Made by a program: the position numbers and the translations under genes. 64,000 nucleotides of DNA from Pseudomonadota bacterium (GTDB taxonomy: Bacteria; Pseudomonadota; Alphaproteobacteria; Acetobacterales; Acetobacteraceae). Positions 7,433-15,822 of the stretch are shown piece after piece. The stretch is taken from positions 62,001-126,000 of the forward strand of contig JAKADX010000002.1 of assembly GCA_021818505.1 (NCBI GenBank). The letters run 5' to 3'. The notes below the pieces were generated by a model. It searched no databases and was not told the DNA's origin. It saw only the letters and a program-made list of their open reading frames with translations. Within the stretch, counting starts at the first letter, position 1, and every line of letters begins with the position of its first letter.

Positions 7433-9763
7433 TCAGCCGCCCGGCGTCAGGGTGATCCGCGCCGCGACACTGCCCGCCTCCGCCGGCAGGGTGACGCTCG
7501 CGCCGTCGCGCCAGCGCGTCAGGAAATTGCGTGACGCGCGGCTGAACGGGTTGCCGGACTGGCCGGGGGCCATGACGAACAGGCTGCGGTCGAGGTCCGA
7601 CAGGTCGTAGGCGCCGCGATATTCCGGGCCGTGGACGTCGGTGAAGGTCGCGGTCTCGGCCACCGAACGGTCGATGGTCGCGCCGTCGCCGGGCACCGCG
7701 ATCCGGCCCTCGGTCAGCGCGCCGAGCACGGGCAGCAGGCGCAGCACCGGATGGGCGAACACCGCCTGATGCAGTTGCCCCCAGCGCCACGCCGCCGGGT
7801 CGCGGCCGAGGCGGCGGGCGAGGTCGGTCGTCGCTTCGGTCAGGCTCGCGGCGAGCATCGCGTCGCAATCCCCGCCGCACCAGTGCGCGCCCGCGGGCGA
7901 GAGCGCGTAGGGCACGAACTGCCACCACGGCGCCACCGCCGCGCGCGCCGCCTCCGGCACGCCGATGCGCGCCAGCACGTCGGCGTAGAAATGCTGCATC
8001 CAGGCGATGAAGATCAGCGGCTGCGGGCTGTTGCGCCGTGCCGCGCCGTCCCAGCCGTCCAGCAGCGCCAGCGCCGCCTTTGCCGTGCCGTCGTCGGGCC
8101 GGATCGTGCGCAGGCGCGCCAGCAGGTCGCGCGCGGTCAGGTCGCGGATGTCGGTCTGCATGGCGGCGAAATCGGCCAGCCCATGCCTGTCGGTCGCGGT
8201 CAGCAACTGGCGGATGCGCCGCGCGCGCTCGTCGGAGAACCAGTCGCGGCCGAGGAAGACCGGAAAATCGGCCGGCGCCACGCGGTCATTGGCGTTCACC
8301 AGCCGCCCCGTCGCCGGGGCCACGACATGGGGCAGTTGCGCGCCGCTGGCCCAGCCGGTCCAGTCGTATGCGCCCTCCGCCCCCGCCACCGCGCGCGCGC
8401 CGTCGCCGGCGCGGCGGATCGGCACGCGGCCGGTGACATAGAGCGCGATGGTGGTCGCATCGGCGACGATCAGGTTCTGCACCGGCGTGGTGATCCCGCC
8501 AGCCGCCTCGCCCGCCTCGGCCACGCTGCGCGCGCGGTTGAGCGCCAGCAGCCCGTCCGGTGCGAGGTCATCCGGCGCGAGGTCGGCGGCGGCGAGGGCC
8601 AGGATCGGGCCTGACGGGTCCACGAGGTCGCTGATGACCGGGCCGTGCCGCGTCTGCCGCACCGTCAGCAGCTCATCGGGCGCGCCGCGCACGCGGATAC
8701 GCTCCTGGCGCGTGACGAACGGCTGCGGGCCGTCGGGCGTGGCGTAGTGGGTGGCATCCGTCAGCGTCTCGACGAACAGGTCCTGCACGTCGGCGCCGGT
8801 ATTGGTGAACGTCCAGGCGATGTGGCCGTTATGGCCGATCACCAGGAACGGCACGCCGGGGGCGGTCGCGCCGGCGCGGGTGCCGCCGGGCCAGTCGAGG
8901 CGGGCGAGATACCACAGGGACGGAAAATTCATCCCCAGATGCGGGTCGCCGGCCAGCAGCGGCGCGCCGGTGACGGAATGCGCGCCATCGACCGCCCAGC
9001 CGTTGGAAGCCGTGTCGGGCAGCGTGAATGGTGCGGGAAACTCCGGGATTGCCGCGGCGAGCCGCGCGGCGGTGCGGGCGAGCGCGGGCGAGGGCGCCAG
9101 CGCCGCCTCCGGATGGCCGGCGGCTGCCCCCGGCGGCCAGAGTTCGTCCACGGCGGCGCGCGGCAGCCGCGCGTCCAGCAGCAGCCGGGCGCGCTCGACC
9201 CGCCAGTTCTCCGACAGGAACAGCGACAGGAACTTGCCCCACAGCAGGCTGTCCACCGCGGTCCACGGGCGCGGCGGGCCGAAGACGACGAACTCCGGCG
9301 CCGCGAAGCGGCCGCGCAACGCGATCCAGGCGTTCACCCCGCGCGCATAGGCGTCGAGCAGGGCACGGGTCTCGGGCGTCAGACGCGGCAGGTCCGCCTC
9401 CGCCAGCCGGCGCAGGCCGAGGGTGCGCGTGAAGCGGTCCATCGGCAGCGCGCGGGCGCCGAACAGCTCGGCGAGTTCGCCGGAGGCCTGGCGGCGCATC
9501 AGGTCCATCTGGAACAGCCGCTCCCGCGCGTGCAGGAAGCCGAGCGCCGCGGCGGCGTCCTCGGCGTTGGCGGCGCGGATATGCGGGATGGCGTCGGCGT
9601 CCAGCGTGATCGCGACCGGGGCGGCGAGGCCGGGGATGGCGGTGGTGAGGTCGCCGCCCGGCAGCGACAGCCAGATCAGCGCCCCGACCGCGGCCCCGGC
9701 CAGCAGCACCAGCACCACCAGGGCGGCGAAGGCGCGGCGCAGGATGCGGAACGCGCGGCGCAC
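7433..9763 (-). CDS. Penicillin acylase-family N-terminal-nucleophile amidohydrolase
   Basis: 776 residues, normal for the family. An N-terminal hydrophobic helix (13-33) gives export or anchoring to the periplasm. Maturation would cleave before the nucleophile Ser253 in LPDTASNGWAVDG, the canonical SNGWAV motif. GDPHLGMNFPSLWY (about 271-284) and WTFTNTGADVQDLF follow. N-terminal alpha-subunit hallmarks HARERLFQMDLMRRQASGELAE are present. Relatives hydrolyse acyl side chains of penicillins, N-acyl-homoserine lactones or other amides. The substrate is not predictable here. It lies 4 bp downstream of the Uma2 gene on the same strand, so the two are probably cotranscribed. Confidence 0.92.
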   Translation of the reverse strand: MRRAFRILRRAFAALVVLVLLAGAAVGALIWLSLPGGDLTTAIPGLAAPVAITLDADAIPHIRAANAEDAAAALGFLHARERLFQMDLMRRQASGELAELFGARALPMDRFTRTLGLRRLAEADLPRLTPETRALLDAYARGVNAWIALRGRFAAPEFVVFGPPRPWTAVDSLLWGKFLSLFLSENWRVERARLLLDARLPRAAVDELWPPGAAAGHPEAALAPSPALARTAARLAAAIPEFPAPFTLPDTASNGWAVDGAHSVTGAPLLAGDPHLGMNFPSLWYLARLDWPGGTRAGATAPGVPFLVIGHNGHIAWTFTNTGADVQDLFVETLTDATHYATPDGPQPFVTRQERIRVRGAPDELLTVRQTRHGPVISDLVDPSGPILALAAADLAPDDLAPDGLLALNRARSVAEAGEAAGGITTPVQNLIVADATTIALYVTGRVPIRRAGDGARAVAGAEGAYDWTGWASGAQLPHVVAPATGRLVNANDRVAPADFPVFLGRDWFSDERARRIRQLLTATDRHGLADFAAMQTDIRDLTARDLLARLRTIRPDDGTAKAALALLDGWDGAARRNSPQPLIFIAWMQHFYADVLARIGVPEAARAAVAPWWQFVPYALSPAGAHWCGGDCDAMLAASLTEATTDLARRLGRDPAAWRWGQLHQAVFAHPVLRLLPVLGALTEGRIAVPGDGATIDRSVAETATFTDVHGPEYRGAYDLSDLDRSLFVMAPGQSGNPFSRASRNFLTRWRDGASVTLPAEAGSVAARITLTPGG

Positions 9764-9767
9764 GGGG

Positions 9768-10325
9768 TCAGAACGAAATGCCGGCGTAGAGTTCGCCGAG
9801 CGGCAGCGCGATGCCGAGTGCGGGCAGGTCGATCGCCGCCTCGATCCCCTCGATCACCGTCGAGGTCCAGGCGCGGGCGGCGTCGCGCGACCACAGCAGG
9901 ACTTCGGGCGCGTCGGGATCGACCAGCAGGACGTAGTCGAGCGTCGGCGACGACTTGTATTCCTCCAGCTTGCGCACGCGATCGAAGGAGCGCGTCGTGG
10001 GCGACAGGACCTCGATAACGAGCCGGGGGGCGACGTAGGTCTGGTCGTCATCGTCGGGTCCGCAGACCACGCCGATATCGGGGCGGCGGACGTTGCCGTT
10101 GGGGATGCGCACTGCCGTGTCGGCGGTGAAGGGCACGCAGGGGCTGCCACGCAGCCGCGCGCGCAGCTCGGCGAGAGCGTTGACCACGATACGATCATGC
10201 CGCCGTCGCGCCCCGGTCATCGCCACCGGCACGCCGTCGATCAGCTCATGCCGCGCGTCCGGCTGGTCGAGGTCCCAGGCCAGGAACTCCTCGGCGGTCA
10301 TGCGGCGCACGGCGGACTGGCTCAT
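9768..10325 (-). CDS. Uma2-family (DUF820) putative endonuclease
   Basis: 185 residues from ATG 10325 (MSQSAVRRMTAEEFLAWDLD); a frame extension to 10343 adds six residues. It matches the Uma2 family order: the N-terminal MTAEEFLAW, HELIDGVPVAMTGARRRHD, then RRPDIGVVCG, then APRLVIEVLSPTTRSFDRVRKLEEYKSS, then DYVLLVDPD. The D-IEVLSP-K/E residues resemble the PD-(D/E)XK nuclease core. Biological role unproven; such genes are abundant in some cyanobacteria and environmental proteobacteria. It ends 4 bp before the penicillin acylase start. Confidence 0.85.
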   Translation of the reverse strand: MSQSAVRRMTAEEFLAWDLDQPDARHELIDGVPVAMTGARRRHDRIVVNALAELRARLRGSPCVPFTADTAVRIPNGNVRRPDIGVVCGPDDDDQTYVAPRLVIEVLSPTTRSFDRVRKLEEYKSSPTLDYVLLVDPDAPEVLLWSRDAARAWTSTVIEGIEAAIDLPALGIALPLGELYAGISF

Positions 10326-10398
10326 GGGCCGAGCGTATAGCACGCGGCGCCAGGGCGCCTATGTTCGCGGGGAGCGAGAGCGCGTGAGGGAGCGGAAC

Positions 10399-10818
10399 AT
10401 GAGCGGGATGCGAATGACGATGGCGGCGGCGGTGGCGGCGGGGGTGCTGCTGGCGGCGCCGGCCGGGGCGCAACTGCAGAACCAGCTCGGCAACGCGCTG
10501 GGCGCGCTGACCGGCGGCGGCGGCGGGACGGCGCTGCCCTCGGTCGGGTCGGCGAGCATGGGCAACATCGCCGGGCTGCTGGAATACTGCGTCACCAACA
10601 ACCTGCTCGGCGGCGGCGCGGGCGGGGTGCAGCAGTCGCTGCTGGGCAAGCTCGGCGGCGCCGGGCAGGCCGCCGGCAACAGCGACTACACCGCCGGCAC
10701 CCAGGGGATGTTGCAGACCGGCGGCGGGCAGGGGTTCAACCTGGGCGGCGACATGATGACGCAGTTGAAGCAGCAGGTCTGCACGATGATCATGCAGCGG
10801 GCGCAGTCGTTCCTTTAG
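10399..10818 (+). CDS. DUF2501-family small exported protein
   Basis: 139 residues from ATG 10399, preceded by GAGGGAGCGGAAC. Residues 1-25 form a typical Sec signal peptide (MRMTMAAAVAAGVLLAAPAGA, cleavage before QLQNQ). The mature part is Gly-rich and carries the family hallmark MGNIAGLLEYCVTNNLLGG, with a second Cys in LKQQVCTMIM, suggesting a periplasmic disulfide. DUF2501 includes E. coli YjjA, whose function is unclear. The gene is convergent with the SDR gene and ends 3 bp before that gene's stop. Confidence 0.82.
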   Translation: MSGMRMTMAAAVAAGVLLAAPAGAQLQNQLGNALGALTGGGGGTALPSVGSASMGNIAGLLEYCVTNNLLGGGAGGVQQSLLGKLGGAGQAAGNSDYTAGTQGMLQTGGGQGFNLGGDMMTQLKQQVCTMIMQRAQSFL

Positions 10819-10821
10819 GGC

Positions 10822-11583
10822 CTATTGCGCCAGGAACCCGCCATCCACCGGCAGCGTGTGCCCGGTCACCATCGCGGCGGCCGGGGACAGCAGGAACAGC
10901 ACCGCGCCGACGATCTCGTCCGGCTCGGCCAGGCGGCCCATCGGGGTCATCGCCTCGATGCGCGCGATCAGGTCGGGCCGGGCGAGCAGGGGGGCGATGA
11001 AGCCGGTGCGCACCCAGGTCGGCGCCACCGCGTTCACCCGCACATCCGGCGCCCACTCCACCGCCAGCGCGCGCGTCAGGTTCACCACCCCGCCCTTGCT
11101 GGCCTGATAGGAGATGTTCGGATAAAGCCCGCCGCCCGACAGCCCCATGATCGAGGCGATGTTGACGATGGCGCCGCGCTTCGCCGCCAGCATGTGCCGC
11201 GCGGCGGCGCGGGCGGCGAGGAACACGGCGGTCAGGTTGAGGTCGATCACCCCCTGCCATTCCTCCAGCGTCAGGTCGATCGAGGGGCGGCGCAGCGCGG
11301 TGCCGGCGTTGTTGACCAGCGCGTCGATGCGTCCCTCGGCGGCGAAGACACGCTCCACGGCCCCGGTCAGCGCGCCCTCGTCGGCGACATCGACGGGGTG
11401 CGCGGTGCCGCCGATCGCGGCGGCGGTCTCGGCCAGCGTCGCGGCGTCGCGGTCGAACAGGTGGACGCGGGCGCCGGAGCGCAGGGCGCCCTCGGCCACC
11501 GCCCGGCCGATGCCGCGCCCGGCGCCGGTGACGATGCAGACCTGGCCGTCGAGGCGGAAGGCGTGGGCGGGATCGAAGGTCAT
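10822..11583 (-). CDS. SDR-family NAD(P)-dependent oxidoreductase
   Basis: 253 residues, classical short-chain dehydrogenase length. The Rossmann glycine motif VTGAGRGIGRAVAE is near residue 17, NNAG near 91, a catalytic Ser in NIASIMG, the YxxxK pair in YQASKGG (about 158-162), and a C-terminal VDGGFLAQ. FDRD after the second strand suggests NAD preference. The substrate is not identifiable. Its first four bases overlap the prmA stop (11580-11583), so the two are translationally coupled. No functional link to prmA is apparent. Confidence 0.9.
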   Translation of the reverse strand: MTFDPAHAFRLDGQVCIVTGAGRGIGRAVAEGALRSGARVHLFDRDAATLAETAAAIGGTAHPVDVADEGALTGAVERVFAAEGRIDALVNNAGTALRRPSIDLTLEEWQGVIDLNLTAVFLAARAAARHMLAAKRGAIVNIASIMGLSGGGLYPNISYQASKGGVVNLTRALAVEWAPDVRVNAVAPTWVRTGFIAPLLARPDLIARIEAMTPMGRLAEPDEIVGAVLFLLSPAAAMVTGHTLPVDGGFLAQ

Positions 11584-12488
11584 GGCGATTGTTCCTCCCC
11601 GGCGCGCCGGCGCAGCACCAGCGTCGTCCAGTTGCCTTCGCGCAGCGCCGCCGCCAGCGTCAAGCCGTGTCGCCGGTGCGCCGCCAGCACCCAGCGCGCC
11701 TGGGAGGCGAGCAGCCCGGCCAGGATGGCCGTCCCGCCCGGCGCGAGATGCGCCGCGAGGTCGCGCGCCATGCGGGTGAGCGGTCGCGCGAGGATGTTGG
11801 CGAAGATCAGGTCATAGGGGCCGGCCGCCCGCAGCGCGCGGCTGCGCCAGCCGTCGGCGCGGATGACGCGCAGGCGCGCGCCGAGGCGGTTGCGCCGCGC
11901 GTTGTCGCGCGCGGTGCGCACCGACCACGCATCGATGTCGGTCGCCAGCACCGGCCGGTGCAGCAGCGCACAGGCCGCCATCGCCAGCACGCCCGAGCCG
12001 GTGCCGAGATCGAGGATGCGGCGCGGGCGGCGGTGCGCCACGCGCTCCAGCGCGCGCAGGCAGCCGCGCGTGGAGCCGTGCTCGCCCGAGCCGAAGGCCA
12101 CGCCCGCGTCGAGCACCAGCGTGATGCGGCCGGGCGCGCGCGGGCCGGCGAGATGCGTGCCGCGCACGGCGAAGCGGCGGCCGATAAGCTGCTCGGGGAA
12201 CGCCGCGCGGGTGCGGGCGAGCCAGCCCTCCGCCTCGGTCGCGCGGCGGTGCGGAGTCGCCGCGATGCCGGTCGCGAGTTCGGCGAGGGCGAGCGCGGCG
12301 GCGAGTTTTTCCTCGTTGGCGCCCTGGTCCTTCACGCCTTCGACGGTCCACAGGCCGGTCGCCTCGTCGAGGAAGAAGCCGACCGCGCCGCAGGCTTGTC
12401 CGATCGCGGCCTCGTAGGCGTCGAGGGCGTCGGCGGGGATGGTCACGGAAATGGTTTCGAGGGTGGTCGCGTGGCGCGAGGGGGTCAC
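11580..12488 (-). CDS. prmA: Ribosomal protein L11 methyltransferase
   Basis: 302 residues. PrmA trimethylates ribosomal protein L11 using S-adenosylmethionine. The N-terminal substrate-binding domain (1-110) is followed by GVAFGSGEHGSTRGCLRAL and the SAM-binding motif ILDLGTGSGVLAMAA. The active-site-adjacent FANILARPLTRMARDLAAHLAPGGTAILAGLL is diagnostic of PrmA (NILA in place of NPPY). It is coupled to the downstream SDR gene by a 4-nt overlap. A REP-like pair occupies the gap back to uvrD, so its promoter must lie within or beside that repeat or in uvrD. Confidence 0.92.
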   Translation of the reverse strand: MTPSRHATTLETISVTIPADALDAYEAAIGQACGAVGFFLDEATGLWTVEGVKDQGANEEKLAAALALAELATGIAATPHRRATEAEGWLARTRAAFPEQLIGRRFAVRGTHLAGPRAPGRITLVLDAGVAFGSGEHGSTRGCLRALERVAHRRPRRILDLGTGSGVLAMAACALLHRPVLATDIDAWSVRTARDNARRNRLGARLRVIRADGWRSRALRAAGPYDLIFANILARPLTRMARDLAAHLAPGGTAILAGLLASQARWVLAAHRRHGLTLAAALREGNWTTLVLRRRAGEEQSP

Positions 12489-12495
12489 GGAATCG

Positions 12496-12593
12496 CCCTC
12501 ACCCCGGCCCTCTCCCGCAGAGCGGGAGAGGGAGCAGAAAGAGCGCGGCTTGCGTCTCCCTCTCCCGCTTGCGGGAGAGGGGTGGGGTGAGGG
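12496..12593. repeat. REP-like pair (BIME) between uvrD and prmA
   Basis: CCCTCACCCCGGCCCTCTCCCGC-aga-GCGGGAGAGGG is followed about 30 bases later by the inverse copy ending GGGGTGAGGG. The two halves are inverted repeats of each other, so the whole 98-base element could form one large cruciform or two hairpins. It fills most of the gap between uvrD (stop at 12598) and the prmA start. Confidence 0.87.
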
Positions 12594-12597
12594 TTCT

Positions 12598-14784
12598 TCA
12601 CGCCCGCTCCACGAACCGGTCCAGCACGCGCTTGCTGCCGGACTTGTCGAACGCGATGTCGAGCTTGTCGTCGTCGGTCGCCGTCACCGTGCCGTAGCCG
12701 AATTTCTGGTGAAAGACGCGCGCGCCGACCTCAATTGCGTCCGCGCGCGGCTGGCGGGCCGGCTGTTCCCACGCCTCGACCACGCGCGTCCGCCGCGCCA
12801 GCAGCGGGAACTGGCCGGGGAAACTCGTGGGCGCCGCCAGCATCCGATCGCGCGTGCGCGCGCTCTCGCCGCTGCGCTCGACGTGTTCATCGGGCAGTTC
12901 TTCGAGGAAGCGGCTGGGGATGGTGGTCTGCCAGTTGGCGTAGATGCGGCGGTTGGCGGCGTGGCTGACGATGGCGCGGCGGCGCGCGCGCGTCAGGCCG
13001 ACATACGCCAGCCGCCGTTCTTCTTCGAGACCCTTGGCGCCGTTCTCGTCCATCGCGCGCTGGTTGGGGAACAGCCCTTCCTCCCAGCCGGGCAAAAAGA
13101 CCGTGTCGAACTCAAGCCCCTTCGCGGCGTGCAGCGTCATCAGGTTGACGCGGTCGGTCTCGGTGTTCTCCTCGTTCTCCATCACCAGCGAGACGTGATC
13201 GAGGAAGCCGGGCAGCGTGTCGAAATCGGACAGCGCCCGCACAAGCTCCTTCAGATTCTCCAGCCGCCCCGGCGCCTCGGCGGATTTGTCCTGACGCCAC
13301 ATCTCGACATAGCCGCTTTCGTCCAGCATGGTCGCGACCGTCTCGACATGGCCCACGGCGGCAAGCTGCTCGCGCCAGCGCAGGAAGCCGCGCAGCAACT
13401 CGCCGATCGCCTTGCGCGCTTTGCCGCGCAATCCGCCGCTCTCCATCATCACCCCGGCGGCGGCGGCGAGCGGGATGGAACGCTCGCGGGCGATCTGGTG
13501 CATGGTGCGCAGCGCCTGCTCGCCGATGCCCCGGCGCGGCAGGTTGACGATGCGCTCGAACGCCAGATCGTCGGCCGACTGGTGCAGCACGCGCATATAG
13601 GCAATCGCGTCGCGAATCTCCGCGCGCTCATAAAAGCGCAGGCCGCCGACGACGCGATAGGGCACGCCGAGCGTGATCAGCCGCTCCTCGAACGCGCGCG
13701 TCTGGAAACCGGCGCGCACCAGCACCGCCATCTCGGCGAGCGCGTGGCTGTCGCGGTGCAGGCTCTCGATGCGCTCGCCGACCATGCGGGCCTCCTCGTC
13801 GGAGTCCCACAAAGCGACGACGCTGACGCGCTCGCCCTCGGCCGCATTGCCGCCGGGGCGCAGCGTCTTGCCGAGCCGGCCTTCGTTGTGCGCGATCAGG
13901 CCCGACGCGGCGGCGAGGATCGGGGCGGTGGAGCGATAGTTGCGCTCCAGCCGCACGATCTTCGCCCCCGGAAAGTCGTGCTCGAAGCGCAGGATGTTCT
14001 CCACCTCCGCCCCGCGCCAGGAATAGATCGACTGGTCGTCGTCGCCCACGCAGCAGATGTTGCGGTGCGACTGCGCCAGCAGCCGCAGCCAGAGATACTG
14101 CACGACGTTGGTGTCCTGGTATTCATCGACCAGGATGAAGCGGAAGCGGCGCTGCCATTCGGCCAGGATGTCGGCGTCGCCGCGCAGGATCTCGGTCATG
14201 TGCAGCAGCAGGTCGCCGAAGTCGCAGACATTCAGCGTTTTCAGCCGTTCCTGATAGGCGCTGTAGAGTTCCACCGCGCGGCCGTTGGCGAAGTCGGTGC
14301 CCTCGGCGGCGGTGACGCGCGCGGGCGGCAGGCCGCGGTCCTTCCAGCGCTGGATGATGGACATGAGCGCCGGCGGCGCCCAGCGTTTGGCGTCGATGCG
14401 CGCGGCCTCCATCACCTGCTTGAGCAGCCGCAACTGATCGTCGGTGTCGAGGATGTTGAAGTTGCCCGTCAGCCCGACGCGCTCGGCGTGCCGGCGCAGC
14501 ATGCGCGCGCCGAGTGCGTGGAAGGTGCCGAGCCACAGCCCCTCGGCGGGCCGGCCGAGCATGGCGGCGACCCGCTCGCGCATCTCGCGCGCCGCCTTGT
14601 TGGTGAAGGTGACGGCGAGCACCTGGCCGGGAAAGGCGCGGCCGGTCAGCAGGATATGCGCGAATCGCGTGGTCAGCACGCGCGTCTTGCCGGTGCCCGC
14701 GCCGGCCAGCACCAGCAGCGGACCATCCAGCGTCTCCACGGCTTCGCGCTGCTCGGCGTTGAGGCGGGCGAGATAGGCGGTCAT
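12598..14784 (-). CDS. uvrD: UvrD/PcrA-type superfamily 1 DNA helicase
   Basis: 728 residues from ATG 14784 (MTAYLARLNAEQREAVETLDG); the frame extension to 14802 runs into an SOS box and is rejected. Helicase motifs run in order: Q-motif LNAEQREAV, Walker A AGAGTGKT, Ia VTFTNKAA, II LVDEYQDTN, III GDDDQSIYSWRGA, IV RNYRS, V MTLHAAKGLEFD, VI YVGLTRAR. The C-terminus (about 670-728) is a Tudor-like tail (VGARVFHQKFGYGTV) as in UvrD/PcrA. It works in nucleotide excision and mismatch repair. SOS control is inferred from the LexA-type box 13 nt upstream. Confidence 0.94.
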   Translation of the reverse strand: MTAYLARLNAEQREAVETLDGPLLVLAGAGTGKTRVLTTRFAHILLTGRAFPGQVLAVTFTNKAAREMRERVAAMLGRPAEGLWLGTFHALGARMLRRHAERVGLTGNFNILDTDDQLRLLKQVMEAARIDAKRWAPPALMSIIQRWKDRGLPPARVTAAEGTDFANGRAVELYSAYQERLKTLNVCDFGDLLLHMTEILRGDADILAEWQRRFRFILVDEYQDTNVVQYLWLRLLAQSHRNICCVGDDDQSIYSWRGAEVENILRFEHDFPGAKIVRLERNYRSTAPILAAASGLIAHNEGRLGKTLRPGGNAAEGERVSVVALWDSDEEARMVGERIESLHRDSHALAEMAVLVRAGFQTRAFEERLITLGVPYRVVGGLRFYERAEIRDAIAYMRVLHQSADDLAFERIVNLPRRGIGEQALRTMHQIARERSIPLAAAAGVMMESGGLRGKARKAIGELLRGFLRWREQLAAVGHVETVATMLDESGYVEMWRQDKSAEAPGRLENLKELVRALSDFDTLPGFLDHVSLVMENEENTETDRVNLMTLHAAKGLEFDTVFLPGWEEGLFPNQRAMDENGAKGLEEERRLAYVGLTRARRRAIVSHAANRRIYANWQTTIPSRFLEELPDEHVERSGESARTRDRMLAAPTSFPGQFPLLARRTRVVEAWEQPARQPRADAIEVGARVFHQKFGYGTVTATDDDKLDIAFDKSGSKRVLDRFVERA

Positions 14785-14796
14785 CGGCGCCCTATA

Positions 14797-14811
14797 GAAC
14801 ACCGCGCGAAC
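14797..14811 (-). promoter_or_regulatory. Alphaproteobacterial LexA (SOS) box upstream of uvrD
   Basis: On the uvrD strand the sequence is GTTC-GCGCGGT-GTTC, a perfect direct repeat GTTC-N7-GTTC, the known alphaproteobacterial LexA operator. It ends 13 nt before the uvrD ATG. A second perfect copy precedes dnaE2, which supports a real operator in this organism. Confidence 0.75.
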
Positions 14812-14922
14812 GGGGCCAACCGGCGGGTCCGATGCGTAATGATACCGAATATCCTGGATTTCGCCTCCGGCCGCGCGCTACACGCTCACCGTTCCGTGAC
14901 AATCGCGGTGGAGGTGCGTCCC

Positions 14923-15690
14923 ATGCCATTCAAGATCCCCCCCTATCCCGACAGCCTGACCAATGCGTCGTGGCAGAAGAACAAGGGCCTGATCGCCAAG
15001 ATGGCCGGGGAGACCGGCATCGGCGACCTGATGAAGAAGGCCGTGGCCGCCTACGGCGCCGTGGACTGGCGCAAATTCAAGATCGCCGAGGTGGCCGCCG
15101 GCTCCGGCATGAGCCGCACGCAGCAGGACATCGACGATGCGGTCAAGGAGGCGCTGAAGGAAGGCCCCAAGATCAAGGCGCTGGACAAGGCGGTGCGCGA
15201 CATCGAGGTGGCTGCGAAGAACCTTGCCGCGGAATGGAAGAACAACAAGAAAATCCCGGCAGCCAGCGTCAAATACGCGCTGGAGATCAGCGAAGAGGCC
15301 AAGACGTTCGACTATCAGATCACCATGGGCACCATCAGCGACGCCCTGGCGGCCGAAAAGAAGGAGACGGAAGACTCGCTCAAAAAGCTGCACGCGGAGT
15401 TCGCCAAGCTCAACGACAAATTGCGCGAATACATCGACAAGTTCGAGGGCGAGGCCAAGAAGGCGACGCTGGCGAAATATACCGATTTCTGGAGCGAGTA
15501 CATCCGCGGCCCCGGCACCGTATTGCCCACGCTGATCAAGAACCACCCGGAAATCAAGGCGGACTGGGACATCTGGAAGCAGTTTTCCAACAAGCTCAAG
15601 ACGCCGGAGAACCAGGACGAGTTCGACAAGCAGATCGCCATCCTGGTCAAGGTGGCGAAGGATCTGAAGCCGAAGATCGCCCATATCTGA
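14923..15690 (+). CDS. Lysine-rich helical protein of unknown function
   Basis: 255 residues from ATG 14923, preceded by GGAGGTGCGTCCC. It is rich in Lys, Glu and Ala and almost entirely predicted helix (LKEGPKIKALDKAVRDIEVA; KKLHAEFAKLNDKLREYIDK), with aromatic-rich stretches SLTNASWQKNKGLIAKM near the start and KYTDFWSEYIRGPGT near 190. There is no signal peptide, membrane segment or enzymatic motif. Like the 510-residue protein at 5780, its codon and residue use (many AAG, AAC and GAG codons, few Arg) contrasts with the Arg/Ala-rich neighbours. It is followed about 130 bp later by a Hint-domain gene. Function not recognised. Confidence 0.75.
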   Translation: MPFKIPPYPDSLTNASWQKNKGLIAKMAGETGIGDLMKKAVAAYGAVDWRKFKIAEVAAGSGMSRTQQDIDDAVKEALKEGPKIKALDKAVRDIEVAAKNLAAEWKNNKKIPAASVKYALEISEEAKTFDYQITMGTISDALAAEKKETEDSLKKLHAEFAKLNDKLREYIDKFEGEAKKATLAKYTDFWSEYIRGPGTVLPTLIKNHPEIKADWDIWKQFSNKLKTPENQDEFDKQIAILVKVAKDLKPKIAHI

Positions 15691-15822
15691 CCGGCGCGGC
15701 CGGGCGGCGGCGGTCCCCCGTCGCCCGGCTGGCGTTCACGTCCTTGTGCGTTATCCCCGACTGCCGCAACTGTTACGACACGTCGCGGGTCCGTGAGCGG
15801 GCAGCGAGTCGAGGGGGCAGCC

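Noticed and set aside
8645-10018. Long plus-strand frames opposite the penicillin acylase and other genes
   Set aside because: Residue composition is Arg/Gly/Ala-rich and unlike real proteins. These are high-GC mirror frames.
12439-14922. Long plus-strand frame opposite uvrD that joins the lysine-rich gene
   Set aside because: Only the last 255 codons (from 14923) look like protein and have a ribosome-binding site. The rest is the mirror of uvrD.
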